NCBI GenBank assembly: GCA_012719195.1
Contig: JAAYAV010000126.1
Location: forward strand, 1-6,759
Direction of reading: 5' to 3'
Source of the DNA: Anaerolineae bacterium
Lineage (GTDB): Bacteria > Chloroflexota > Anaerolineae > DRVO01
Length of the DNA: 6,759 nt
Shown here: piece after piece, positions 1 through 5,864 of the stretch
Layout: each line of letters starts with the position of its first letter
How positions within the stretch are numbered: position 1 is the first letter of the stretch
Program-made: the position numbers and the translations under genes
Notes under the pieces: model-generated
The model's database searches: none
Seen by the model: the letters and a program-made list of their open reading frames with translations, nothing else
Told to the model about the DNA's origin: nothing

Positions 1-180
1 CCGCCGCGAGGAGAGCGTGGCCCGCTTCACGCTGCCCATGCGAGACGCCAGAGACAGCCCGGGCAAGCAGCCCCATGGTACTCCAGCCGCCCCACACGAC
101 CTCTACTACCCAAGCGGCGATGTGCGCATACCTTGCGGGCGCAGCGGCGAGAACGGCCTCGCCACGCTCTGCCCGTTGGC

Positions 181-186
181 TATACT
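181..186 (+). promoter_or_regulatory. Possible -10 element upstream of iolG
   Basis: The hexamer TATACT lies about 55 bases before the iolG start and is identical to the -10 hexamer found before the tRNA gene in this window. A TG pair sits one base off the extended -10 position. No convincing -35 hexamer is present at 16-18 bases upstream (the sequence there is CTCGCC), so this is a weak prediction. If used, the transcript would start near 193 and carry a leader of just under 50 bases. Confidence 0.3.
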
Positions 187-228
187 GGGGGCAGTAGAGA
201 ACACGAACGTCTCTGCCGCTCGGCAGGC

Positions 229-234
229 GAGGGG
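229..234 (+). promoter_or_regulatory. Ribosome binding site that sets the iolG start
   Basis: The purine-rich GAGGGG ends 6 bases before GTG 241, normal spacing, but 18 bases before the in-frame ATG at 253, which is too far. This supports GTG 241 over ATG 253. An ATG at 239 overlaps the GTG but is in another frame. Confidence 0.6.
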
Positions 235-240
235 GGCGAT

Positions 241-1305
241 GTGTCCGACGAAATGAGAGTGGGTCTGATCGGGGCCGGCCGGATTGGGCGCGTGCATGCG
301 CAGACGCTGACCCGCTCCCTGCCGGGGGTGACGCTGTTGGGTGTGGCGGACGTGAGGGAGCCGGCCGCCAAGAGTCTCGCCGAGGAGCTCGGCGTTCCCT
401 GGTGGGGCGCGGACTACCGGCGACTGCTGGATGATCCTCGCATCGGTGCCGTGCTCATCTGTAGCAGCACGGACACCCATGCCGGGCTGATCGTAGAGGC
501 GGCGGAGGCCGGAAAGCATATCTTCTGCGAGAAGCCCATCGCGCTCGACTTGGCGCAGACGGATCGGGCCATCGCCGCTGCTGGGGCGGCGGGTGTGAAG
601 CTGCAGATCGGCTTCAACCGCAGGTTCGATGCGGGCTTCCGTCGCGTTCACGAGCTGGTCTTCGCGGGAGCGGTCGGTGCCGTGCACCTGCTCCACATCA
701 TCAGCCGCGATCCTGAGCCGCCGCCCCTGGAATACGTGCGGGTGTCGGGCGGCATCTTCCTGGATATGACCATCCACGACTTCGATATGGCTCGCTTCCT
801 GGTCGGCAGCGAGATCGAGGAAGTCATGGCCGTCGGGGCGGTGCTGGTGAATCCCGGCATTGGGGAGGCGAACGATGTGGATACGGCCCTGGTGACCCTT
901 CGCTTCGCTAACGGTGCCCTCGGGGTGATCGACAACAGCCGCCGGGCCGTCTACGGCTACGATCAGAGGGTGGAAGTGTTCGGCAGCCGCGGCTCGGCTC
1001 AGGCAGACAACAGCACCGCCACCAGCGCCGCCCTGCTGGACGCCGGCGGCAGGCACACCGACAAGCCCCTCTACTTCTTCCTGGAGCGCTACGCGGCCGC
1101 GTACACGGCCGAACTGCAGGCCTTCTGCCAGGCGCTGAAGAACGACTGCGAACCGCTGGTTGCAGGCTGCGATGGGCGGGCGGCGCTTCTGGCCGGATTG
1201 GCGGCCACACGGTCGCTGAAGGAGGGCCGGCCCGTTCGCCTCGCGGAGGTGGATGGGGAGTGGCGGCGAAGTCACAGCGGCACAGGGAACGGAGCCAGGG
1301 CGTAG
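241..1305 (+). CDS. iolG: myo-Inositol 2-dehydrogenase (Gfo/Idh/MocA family)
   Basis: Predicted cytoplasmic NAD-dependent dehydrogenase oxidising myo-inositol to scyllo-inosose, the first step of inositol breakdown. The 354-residue product is close to the usual 330-350 of the family. The N-terminal Rossmann fold has GAGRIG at residues 11-16 and an Asp (D37) at the end of the second strand, which favours NAD over NADP. EKP at 97-99 supplies the family lysine (K98). The segment GGIFLDMTIHDFDMARF (170-186) supplies Asp175 and His179. Lys, Asp and His with this spacing match the catalytic triad of Bacillus subtilis IolG (K97, D172, H176 from memory). The start is GTG 241, chosen from its ribosome binding site; ATG 253 would remove four residues. 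The last 18 or so residues (hydrophilic, Gly/Arg/Ser-rich) run past the conserved fold. The gene converges on iolO, so it has its own promoter and is not in the iolMNO transcript. A related inositol-isomer or sugar dehydrogenase cannot be excluded, but the neighbouring pathway genes argue for myo-inositol. Confidence 0.9.
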   Translation: MSDEMRVGLIGAGRIGRVHAQTLTRSLPGVTLLGVADVREPAAKSLAEELGVPWWGADYRRLLDDPRIGAVLICSSTDTHAGLIVEAAEAGKHIFCEKPIALDLAQTDRAIAAAGAAGVKLQIGFNRRFDAGFRRVHELVFAGAVGAVHLLHIISRDPEPPPLEYVRVSGGIFLDMTIHDFDMARFLVGSEIEEVMAVGAVLVNPGIGEANDVDTALVTLRFANGALGVIDNSRRAVYGYDQRVEVFGSRGSAQADNSTATSAALLDAGGRHTDKPLYFFLERYAAAYTAELQAFCQALKNDCEPLVAGCDGRAALLAGLAATRSLKEGRPVRLAEVDGEWRRSHSGTGNGARA

Positions 1306-1307
1306 GC

Positions 1308-1334
1308 AGAGGGTGACCAAGCCAGCCACCCTCT
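1308..1334. terminator. Hairpin between convergent iolG and iolO
   Basis: A perfect 8-bp inverted repeat (AGAGGGTG and CACCCTCT) with an 11-base loop starts 3 bases after the iolG stop. It lies in the 71-base gap between two convergent genes, where a shared terminator would be expected. No T-run follows on the plus strand (CACACTGTCC), so intrinsic termination is uncertain; it may instead be a 3'-end stabilising hairpin or assist Rho-dependent ends. Confidence 0.45.
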
Positions 1335-1376
1335 CACACTGTCCTTCGGTTCTCGCTGTTCTCAGTGGTCCTGCGG

Positions 1377-2225
1377 CTAGCCAACTCCCCTCAGGTGCTG
1401 GATGGCGCGTTCGGCAGCGGTCGCGGCGTCGGGGTAGGGGAGGAACTCGCCCGAGACGAAGCCTCGGTAGCCGGTGTCTAGCAGCGTCGCCAGGATGGAC
1501 GCGAAGTCAAGGTGCCCGGCCCCTGGATGTCGGCGGTTGCTGTCGGCGACATGGAAGTGGAAGATGCGCCTGCCGGCAGCGGCGATGCTCGCCTCGATGC
1601 TAGGCTCCTCGATGTTCATGTGGAAGGTGTCCAGCAGCAGCCCCACGTTGGCGGCGCCCACCTCGTCCAGGAGAGCACGCCCCTCCTCCACCGTGTTGAC
1701 CAGTCCGGTTTCGTAGCGGTTGATGGGCTCGACGGCAAGGCTGACGCCGCGGGAGTCGGCTGCCCGCGCGCTTTCGCGTAACGCCTCTACCATCCACGCG
1801 TGGGCCTGAGCCGGTTCCACGCCGGAAGAGACCGTGCCGCGGATGAGACCAATGATGATCAGGGAGCCCAGGCGTGCGCCAAGCTGGATCTGGGCCCCCA
1901 CGCGAGCCATGGCGGCGCGCCGCACGTCCTCGTCGGGGTCGGCGAAGGAGAGGCCTTCCTCCGCCCAGGCCTGTCCGGTACCGATTGCTGGCGCGGAGAG
2001 GCCGGCGGCTTCCAGAAGGTCGGAGAGCGCCTCGGCGTCGACGAGGGCGGGATCGCGGATGGCGAGCTCGGCACCGTCGTAGCCCATGGCGGCCACCCGG
2101 GCAAGGTTGGCCTGCAGATCGCCCTTGAAGGTGGCCGCCTGGAAGCGAGCCGGCTGGGCGGAGACCACTACCGCCAGGGGAGAACGGCCCAGTGAGCGTG
2201 AGCGCTCACGCCCAGGTGGGGTCAT
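1377..2225 (-). CDS. iolO: 5-Keto-L-gluconate epimerase (xylose isomerase-like TIM barrel)
   Basis: Predicted metal-dependent epimerase converting 5-keto-L-gluconate to D-tagaturonate, the last of the four inositol steps encoded here. The 282-residue protein is a sugar isomerase/epimerase TIM barrel. Candidate metal ligands are E166 (VEPINR), D199 (LLLDTFHMNIEE), H225 (HFHVADSNR) and E260 (SGEFLP); H202 and R231 fit the substrate-binding His and Arg. All six sit at a constant offset of 14 from those of Pseudomonas D-tagatose 3-epimerase (E152, D185, H188, H211, R217, E246, from memory). FKGDL near residue 33, RDPALVD at 57-63, IGTGQA at 81-86 and HMNIEE at 202-207 resemble remembered Thermotoga IolO. 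ATG 2225 overlaps the iolN stop as ATGA, implying translational coupling. It is the only early start, and gives about 13 Arg/Ser-rich residues ahead of the first barrel strand. Another ketose 3-epimerase or hydroxypyruvate isomerase-like role is possible, but the context is specific. Confidence 0.86.
   Translation of the reverse strand: MTPPGRERSRSLGRSPLAVVVSAQPARFQAATFKGDLQANLARVAAMGYDGAELAIRDPALVDAEALSDLLEAAGLSAPAIGTGQAWAEEGLSFADPDEDVRRAAMARVGAQIQLGARLGSLIIIGLIRGTVSSGVEPAQAHAWMVEALRESARAADSRGVSLAVEPINRYETGLVNTVEEGRALLDEVGAANVGLLLDTFHMNIEEPSIEASIAAAGRRIFHFHVADSNRRHPGAGHLDFASILATLLDTGYRGFVSGEFLPYPDAATAAERAIQHLRGVG
2196..2211. repeat. Perfect 16-bp palindrome GCGTGAGCGCTCACGC inside the iolO 5' end
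   Basis: The palindrome covers bases +15 to +30 of the iolO coding sequence. Its inner 12 bases, GTGAGCGCTCAC (2198-2209), equal the core of the symmetric 'ideal' lac operator and have the CG centre typical of LacI-family sites. In RNA it could fold into a 6-bp stem with a GCGC tetraloop just after the iolO start. It may be an internal operator, an RNA hairpin acting on coupled translation, or chance in Arg/Ser-rich GC-rich codons; the sequence does not decide. Confidence 0.4.
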
Positions 2226-3328
2226 GCGCGGCGCATCCCGATGGCCGGCAGGCTGTATACCGACTTCCAGCCCTCGCTAAGAGGCTCGCGCAGATAGGGC
2301 TCCATCTCCTCGGCGGTGCGCAATGTCACCTCTTCCACCGGCGGGACCGTGCCCGGAGGGAAGGCGGCCAGGACGTCATCGATGAAGAGGGTCAGGTAGC
2401 GGAGGATGGCTGCCAACGGGCGCTTGGCCTTGTGCGCCGCTCCGTCGGCAGCCCGGCCGACCACTCCCTCAGGAGTAGCCTTGATCTCGATGGCAAAGTG
2501 GCCTTCGCCCTGCGACCAGTTGCTCGGCCGAGCAAAGGGGTCCACCGACTTGTCGAAGTGGCCGTCCGGCAGGTAGGCCTTTCCCTCGGTGTTCACCGCG
2601 TAGTCCATGTCCACCATGTCGGAGAACAGGTAGAGGCCGAGCGATGTCTCGGACTCATCAGCGTGGACGAAGTCCGTGCCCCACTGGCCACCCCGGTCGG
2701 TGGTGCGGAAGAACTCACGGACGGCACGGTGCCAGTCGATCACGCGGAACACCCCCGGCAGCTGGTAGCGCTTCTGGAACTCCTGCAGGGCGGCTTCGAG
2801 CATCCAGAGGTGGCCGTGGTTGTTGATGATGATCTGCTTCCGGAAGCCGTCGTTCCAGAGACCCAGCATCACGTCGATCAGCGTCTCGCGGACCACCTCC
2901 TCGCGCAGGATCACGGTGCCGGGCATGCCGAGATGGTGGTAGGGGTGCCCACCGTAGTTCAGCGGCGGCAAGGCCAGGGCCACGGGGCGACCCTCCCGTT
3001 TCGTATATCGCCGCACGCCCTCTGCGATCATGCTGACGAACAAGGTGTCAGTGGCGCTGGGGAGATGGCGACCGTGATTCTCGGTGCAGCCCACCGGGAT
3101 GATGACGACGTCATTGAGCCGCCGCTCGGCTTCCAGCTGGTGGCGAACCGTGGTCTGGATGTAGGACCCGGGCTTGGCCCATTCGGCCCCAGGTGCGGGG
3201 AAGCCATACTCGGCCAGGATGGCGTCTATCTCCGCGTCGCTCGCTTCCCAGACCTCCTTCTTGAGGCGTCCGACGGCGTTGTCTTCGAAGAACAGGTCGG
3301 GTTGACTGCTCGCTAGCCACTTGGGCAT
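2222..3328 (-). CDS. iolN: 3-Dehydro-scyllo-inosose hydrolase (creatininase superfamily)
   Basis: Predicted ring-opening hydrolase turning 3-dehydro-scyllo-inosose (diketo-inositol) into 5-keto-L-gluconate, as described for Thermotoga maritima IolN. The 368-residue protein has a creatininase-type core. E83 and H85 (PVGCTENHGRH) plus D94 (ATDT) reproduce the spacing of the creatininase metal ligands E34, H36 and D45. H171 in NNHGH fits the later His ligand, and HADESETS (222-229) matches the family HAG-x-x-ETS box. About 70 residues precede the core, an extension absent from plain creatininases, which are near 250-260 residues. ATG 3328 is preferred over the adjacent GTG 3331 because AGGAGG lies 6 bases before it. 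The stop overlaps the iolO start. No signal peptide is seen, so it is cytoplasmic. A general annotation would be creatininase-family amidohydrolase; the specific role rests on adjacency to iolM and iolO and on overall resemblance to IolN. Confidence 0.83.
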   Translation of the reverse strand: MPKWLASSQPDLFFEDNAVGRLKKEVWEASDAEIDAILAEYGFPAPGAEWAKPGSYIQTTVRHQLEAERRLNDVVIIPVGCTENHGRHLPSATDTLFVSMIAEGVRRYTKREGRPVALALPPLNYGGHPYHHLGMPGTVILREEVVRETLIDVMLGLWNDGFRKQIIINNHGHLWMLEAALQEFQKRYQLPGVFRVIDWHRAVREFFRTTDRGGQWGTDFVHADESETSLGLYLFSDMVDMDYAVNTEGKAYLPDGHFDKSVDPFARPSNWSQGEGHFAIEIKATPEGVVGRAADGAAHKAKRPLAAILRYLTLFIDDVLAAFPPGTVPPVEEVTLRTAEEMEPYLREPLSEGWKSVYSLPAIGMRRA

Positions 3329-3334
3329 CACTCA

Positions 3335-3340
3335 CCTCCT
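3335..3340 (-). promoter_or_regulatory. Consensus ribosome binding site of iolN
   Basis: A full AGGAGG on the minus strand lies 6 bases before ATG 3328 and only 3 before GTG 3331, so it decides the start in favour of ATG. It is the closest match to consensus in the cluster, suggesting efficient independent initiation for iolN. Confidence 0.8.
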
Positions 3341-3424
3341 CTGGTTGACGACCGAGGCGCGGCGCAGCAGCCGGTCTCGGCGTGAACTGAAGCCTGCGCC
3401 GCTGCATCGCGCCCTTGGGTCCGG

Positions 3425-3439
3425 GCAGGACAATCCTGC
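3425..3439. repeat. Short hairpin in the iolM-iolN gap
   Basis: GCAGGA and TCCTGC form a 6-bp inverted repeat around CAA, within the 148-base gap between the iolM stop and the iolN start. No T-run follows on the minus strand, so it does not look like an intrinsic terminator. It could be a processing or stabilising hairpin between cistrons or a regulator site. I see no clear promoter for iolN in this gap and no small gene. Confidence 0.3.
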
Positions 3440-3476
3440 TTCATGTCGCAGTGTCTCCGTCGTTCCGTGCGCTTCT

Positions 3477-4631
3477 CTATGTCGTTAGGAGGATCTTGCC
3501 GCCAGTCCGTTTGCTCGCCTGTTCGATGGCCCTGACGCCGTCGGCGAGCGGGAATCGCCCGGTGATGATGGGATAGAGATCCAGCCGCCCAGAGGCAGTA
3601 AGCCGGATCACATTGGGGAAGTTGCCGTATCCCGAGTGCCCCTGGGCCCCGTACACCTTGGCCTTGCGGACCTGGAGGCGTTCCAGGTACATGGGGACGC
3701 GGATCGCGGCACGACCGATCTGCACCACCTTCGCGCCGATGGCGAGGGCAGCCTCCATTTCGGGAACGGTGTGCTGCGGGGCGCCGGCTGCTTCCACGAA
3801 GAAGTCGAAGCCGTCGCCCGCCGACGCTTCGAGCAGGACCTCGGATGCCTGCAGCTGGGTAGGATCATGGGCGGAGTCGGCGCCGACCTTCAGAGCCAGA
3901 TCACGACGGGGCGCGGATGTCTCGAAGGCGATCACCTTGCCGGCGCCGGCGGCGCGGGCGAGGCCGATGGCCGCGAGGCCGATGGGGCCGGCACCGAACA
4001 CAGCCACGTACTGACCGGGCCGAAAGCCCCCGGCGGCCTCGAACATGCCGTTGTAGGCCACCGAGGCCGGCTCGGTGAGCGCGCCGATCTCCAGAGTGCG
4101 CTGCTCGTCCCCGAGGCGCTCGCCGATGGCGTTGATCTTCCAGCAGTACTTGGCGCCGATGGCAATGTACTCGGCGGCGGCCCCGTCCACCGTAAAGCCG
4201 ATCTCCTCCAGGTTCACGCACTGATTGGGATAGCCGTTGCGGCAGGGGCCACAGTGGCCGCACCAGATCATCTCCTCGGCGGTAACCAGGTCGCCGACGG
4301 CCAGGTCGGTTACGTCGGCTCCCTTCTGCACCACCACGCCGGAGAACTCATGACCGACGGTGCTGGGGAACCTCGTCAGTCCGGGGTAGAGCATGTAGCC
4401 GTCCCGGTCGGTTTCGTAGAAGTGCACGTCCGATCCACAGATGCCGCAGGCTTTCACCTGGACAAGAACCTGATGCGGAGCCGGTACTGGTGTCCCGGCC
4501 TCTTCCACCTGCAGCCGGGGTCTTCGCCAGACGCTGCTGCCAGTGACGGCCTTGCCGGAGTCTCGTTCCCAGTCGCTGACCTGGTAGTCAGGCCGCGGAT
4601 CCCAGTCTGCGCGAAGCACTAGCGCCTTCAT
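3477..4631 (-). CDS. iolM: scyllo-Inosose 3-dehydrogenase (zinc MDR alcohol dehydrogenase family)
   Basis: Predicted NAD-dependent, zinc-containing medium-chain dehydrogenase oxidising scyllo-inosose to 3-dehydro-scyllo-inosose, the step that distinguishes this route from the Bacillus pathway. The product is 384 residues. The catalytic zinc site shows C65 in CGSDVH, H94-E95 in GHEFSG, and E187 in TEPAS. The structural zinc lobe has C124, C127, C130 and C138. The Rossmann motif GAGPIG is at 213-218, with E237 at the second strand end favouring NAD. An N-terminal insertion (about residues 11-38, with WDPRP and SSVWRRP) and the segments DGYMLYPGL, EEMIWCGHC and GAQGHSGYGNFP resemble remembered Thermotoga IolM rather than sorbitol or threonine dehydrogenases. 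ATG 4631 has GGAGG 6 bases upstream. Only 60 bases separate it from the regulator stop, with no hairpin or promoter seen, so the two are probably cotranscribed. A generic polyol dehydrogenase is the alternative. Confidence 0.87.
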   Translation of the reverse strand: MKALVLRADWDPRPDYQVSDWERDSGKAVTGSSVWRRPRLQVEEAGTPVPAPHQVLVQVKACGICGSDVHFYETDRDGYMLYPGLTRFPSTVGHEFSGVVVQKGADVTDLAVGDLVTAEEMIWCGHCGPCRNGYPNQCVNLEEIGFTVDGAAAEYIAIGAKYCWKINAIGERLGDEQRTLEIGALTEPASVAYNGMFEAAGGFRPGQYVAVFGAGPIGLAAIGLARAAGAGKVIAFETSAPRRDLALKVGADSAHDPTQLQASEVLLEASAGDGFDFFVEAAGAPQHTVPEMEAALAIGAKVVQIGRAAIRVPMYLERLQVRKAKVYGAQGHSGYGNFPNVIRLTASGRLDLYPIITGRFPLADGVRAIEQASKRTGGKILLTT

Positions 4632-4637
4632 CCTCTA

Positions 4638-4642
4638 CCTCC
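4638..4642 (-). promoter_or_regulatory. Ribosome binding site of iolM
   Basis: GGAGG (within GGGAGGT) on the minus strand lies 6 bases before ATG 4631 and supports that start. Confidence 0.7.
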
Positions 4643-4691
4643 CAACCCTCCGAGATGCTGGTTCGGACAAGCGAGTGGCACGCTCGGCGAC

Positions 4692-5711
4692 TCACTGACC
4701 GATGGGTGCCGCAGTGGATTCGCGTATCACCAGTACCGGGGCGATGACTGCGTCGCCGGCAGCCTCGCCCCGCAGAAGTGCCAAGAGCATGTCGGCCGCC
4801 CGCTGGCCCATCTCTCGGCGAGGTTGGCGCACCGTCGTCAGGGCGGGTGTGACGAGGGACGCCTCCCGGACGTCGTCGACGCCGACGAGCGACAAGTCTT
4901 TGGGAACGCGGAGCCCGTAATGGCGGGCTGCTTCGAGGGCGCCGATGGCGGTGATGTCGTTGTAGCAGAAGACGGCCGTGGGCGGTGGAGAGAGGCTCAG
5001 TAGCTCAGTCAGGCCCGTGGCGCCCCGGCTCCGGTCGCCCTCGGCGCCGCGCCCTTCGAGTATGAGCTCGGGCTGGGGGTGCAGCCGGCGGTCAAGATGC
5101 GCCTGGCGATAGCCCTCTAGGCGCCGTGCGTGTGACCGGGGGCGGTCGGGGCAACCGATGTAGGCTACACGCCGGTGCCCGAGCTGCAGCAGGTGGGCCA
5201 CCGCGACCCGCGCGCCCAGAACGTCATCGACCTCGAGGGAGTGGGTGCCGGCGGTCTCGGCCTGGTTGTTGAGGAGCACGAGCGGAACCTGCAGTCGAGC
5301 GAGATCCTGGTCATGCAGGGCGCCGACGCGCGAGGCCGCGACGATGATGCCGTCGACGCGATGCTCGCTCAGTAGTCGGACTACGGCCAGTTCCCTCTCT
5401 GGTTCGGAGCGGGAGAGTGCGAGGATAAGGGCGTAGTCCTGCTCGGCAAGGGTGGCCTCTATCCCATCCACCACATCGGACACGAAGGGATCGGCGATGC
5501 TGGTGACGACGACGCCGATGGTGTGGGTGCGGCGCGTGACGAGGCTGCGAGCGGCGGCGCTGGGTGAGTAGCCCAGCTCATGCGCCAGGGCAAGTACGCG
5601 TTCGGCGGTCTCGAGGCTGATGCGCGGGTCACCCCGGAGGGCGCGGGACACGGTGGGGTGAGAGACCCCGGCCGCTTGGGCTATGTCTTTGATGGAAACG
5701 CGCGCCAACAT
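4692..5711 (-). CDS. LacI-family transcriptional regulator, probable inositol-cluster repressor
   Basis: Predicted DNA-binding regulator of 339 residues with the complete LacI/GalR layout. The helix-turn-helix is at residues 6-25 (VSIKDIAQAAGVSHPTVSRAL), with His-Pro at the two specificity positions (Tyr-Gln in LacI). A hinge helix follows (SPSAAARSL, 49-57), then a periplasmic-binding-protein-like effector domain from IGVVV at 65 to the end, including FCYNDITAIGALEA and LSLVGVDD. The frame extends eight residues upstream to an ATG at 5735, but that would put the start at the predicted transcription start and across the palindrome. GGAGGG lies just before ATG 5711. TTG 5708 gives better spacing (6 bases after GGAGG) and the typical beginning M-A-R-V-S-I-K-D-I-A, so it is a real alternative. 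Position as first gene before iolM suggests an inositol or inosose effector; that is inference. In Thermotoga the cluster regulator is, from memory, a ROK protein, so this would be a replacement. Confidence 0.88.
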   Translation of the reverse strand: MLARVSIKDIAQAAGVSHPTVSRALRGDPRISLETAERVLALAHELGYSPSAAARSLVTRRTHTIGVVVTSIADPFVSDVVDGIEATLAEQDYALILALSRSEPERELAVVRLLSEHRVDGIIVAASRVGALHDQDLARLQVPLVLLNNQAETAGTHSLEVDDVLGARVAVAHLLQLGHRRVAYIGCPDRPRSHARRLEGYRQAHLDRRLHPQPELILEGRGAEGDRSRGATGLTELLSLSPPPTAVFCYNDITAIGALEAARHYGLRVPKDLSLVGVDDVREASLVTPALTTVRQPRREMGQRAADMLLALLRGEAAGDAVIAPVLVIRESTAAPIGQ

Positions 5712-5713
5712 CG

Positions 5714-5719
5714 CCCTCC
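5714..5719 (-). promoter_or_regulatory. Ribosome binding site of the LacI-family gene
   Basis: GGAGGG on the minus strand ends 2 bases before ATG 5711 and 5 before TTG 5708. The tight spacing to the ATG is unusual and leaves TTG 5708 as a plausible true start. It rules against the upstream ATG at 5735. Confidence 0.6.
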
Positions 5720-5720
5720 G

Positions 5721-5734
5721 TGCACACGTGTGCA
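5721..5734. promoter_or_regulatory. Probable LacI-family operator (autoregulatory palindrome)
   Basis: TGCACACGTGTGCA is a perfect 14-bp palindrome with a central CG. It fits the general LacI/CcpA-type operator layout, TG at one end, CG in the middle and CA at the other. It begins one base after the predicted transcription start of the regulator gene and lies directly upstream of its ribosome binding site, the classical position for autorepression. No second exact copy was found in the window, including upstream of iolG and iolN. Confidence 0.65.
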
Positions 5735-5741
5735 TGACCTG

Positions 5742-5770
5742 ATGGTAGTGGAGGAAGTCAGCGAAGTCAA
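5742..5770 (-). promoter_or_regulatory. Sigma-70-like promoter of the regulator-iolM transcript
   Basis: On the minus strand, TTGACT (5765-5770) matches five of six -35 bases. It is followed after exactly 17 bases by TACCAT (5742-5747), four of six -10 bases. Transcription would start near 5735, at the edge of the palindrome. A repeated GAAGTCA (5754-5760 and 5763-5769 on the plus strand) spans the -35 and spacer. Confidence 0.6.
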
Positions 5771-5827
5771 GGCCGGAGCGGGGTGGTGCGGGCGACTACC
5801 TCCGGCGTGGGACAGGTGGACCGCGCG

Positions 5828-5856
5828 TTGCCGCGCAGTGACTGCTGGCCTATACT
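5828..5856 (+). promoter_or_regulatory. Promoter of tRNA-Pro
   Basis: TTGCCG (5828-5833), a 17-base spacer and TATACT (5851-5856) form a good sigma-70-like promoter. Transcription would start around 5863, giving only a 1-3 base leader before the mature tRNA end at 5865. Confidence 0.6.
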
Positions 5857-5864
5857 TAAGCGGC

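Noticed and set aside
121..130. TGTGCGCATA near iolG as a second copy of the regulator operator
   Set aside because: It is only a partial palindrome (TGCGCA core) and does not match TGCACACGTGTGCA beyond short pieces; too weak to call.
17..256. A plus-strand frame (79 codons from ATG 17, open to the left edge) before iolG
   Set aside because: No recognisable motif, no ribosome binding site for an internal start, and it would overlap the iolG start. It could be the tail of an upstream gene, but all plus frames are open here because of base composition, so nothing distinguishes it. A minus-strand gene starting near 40 is likewise unsupported.
106..1329. A 407-codon open frame on the minus strand opposite iolG
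   Set aside because: It mirrors the iolG codons in a GC-rich gene, its translation shows no recognisable domain, and the plus-strand frame has clear catalytic motifs.
2192..3316. A 374-codon plus-strand open frame opposite iolN and the iolO start
   Set aside because: It is antisense to a well-supported gene, with low-complexity His/Val/Gly-rich translation and no domain; a GC-content shadow.
3636..4622. A 328-codon plus-strand open frame opposite iolM
   Set aside because: Antisense shadow of a gene with intact zinc and NAD motifs; its translation is Gly/Ala/His-rich without recognisable features.
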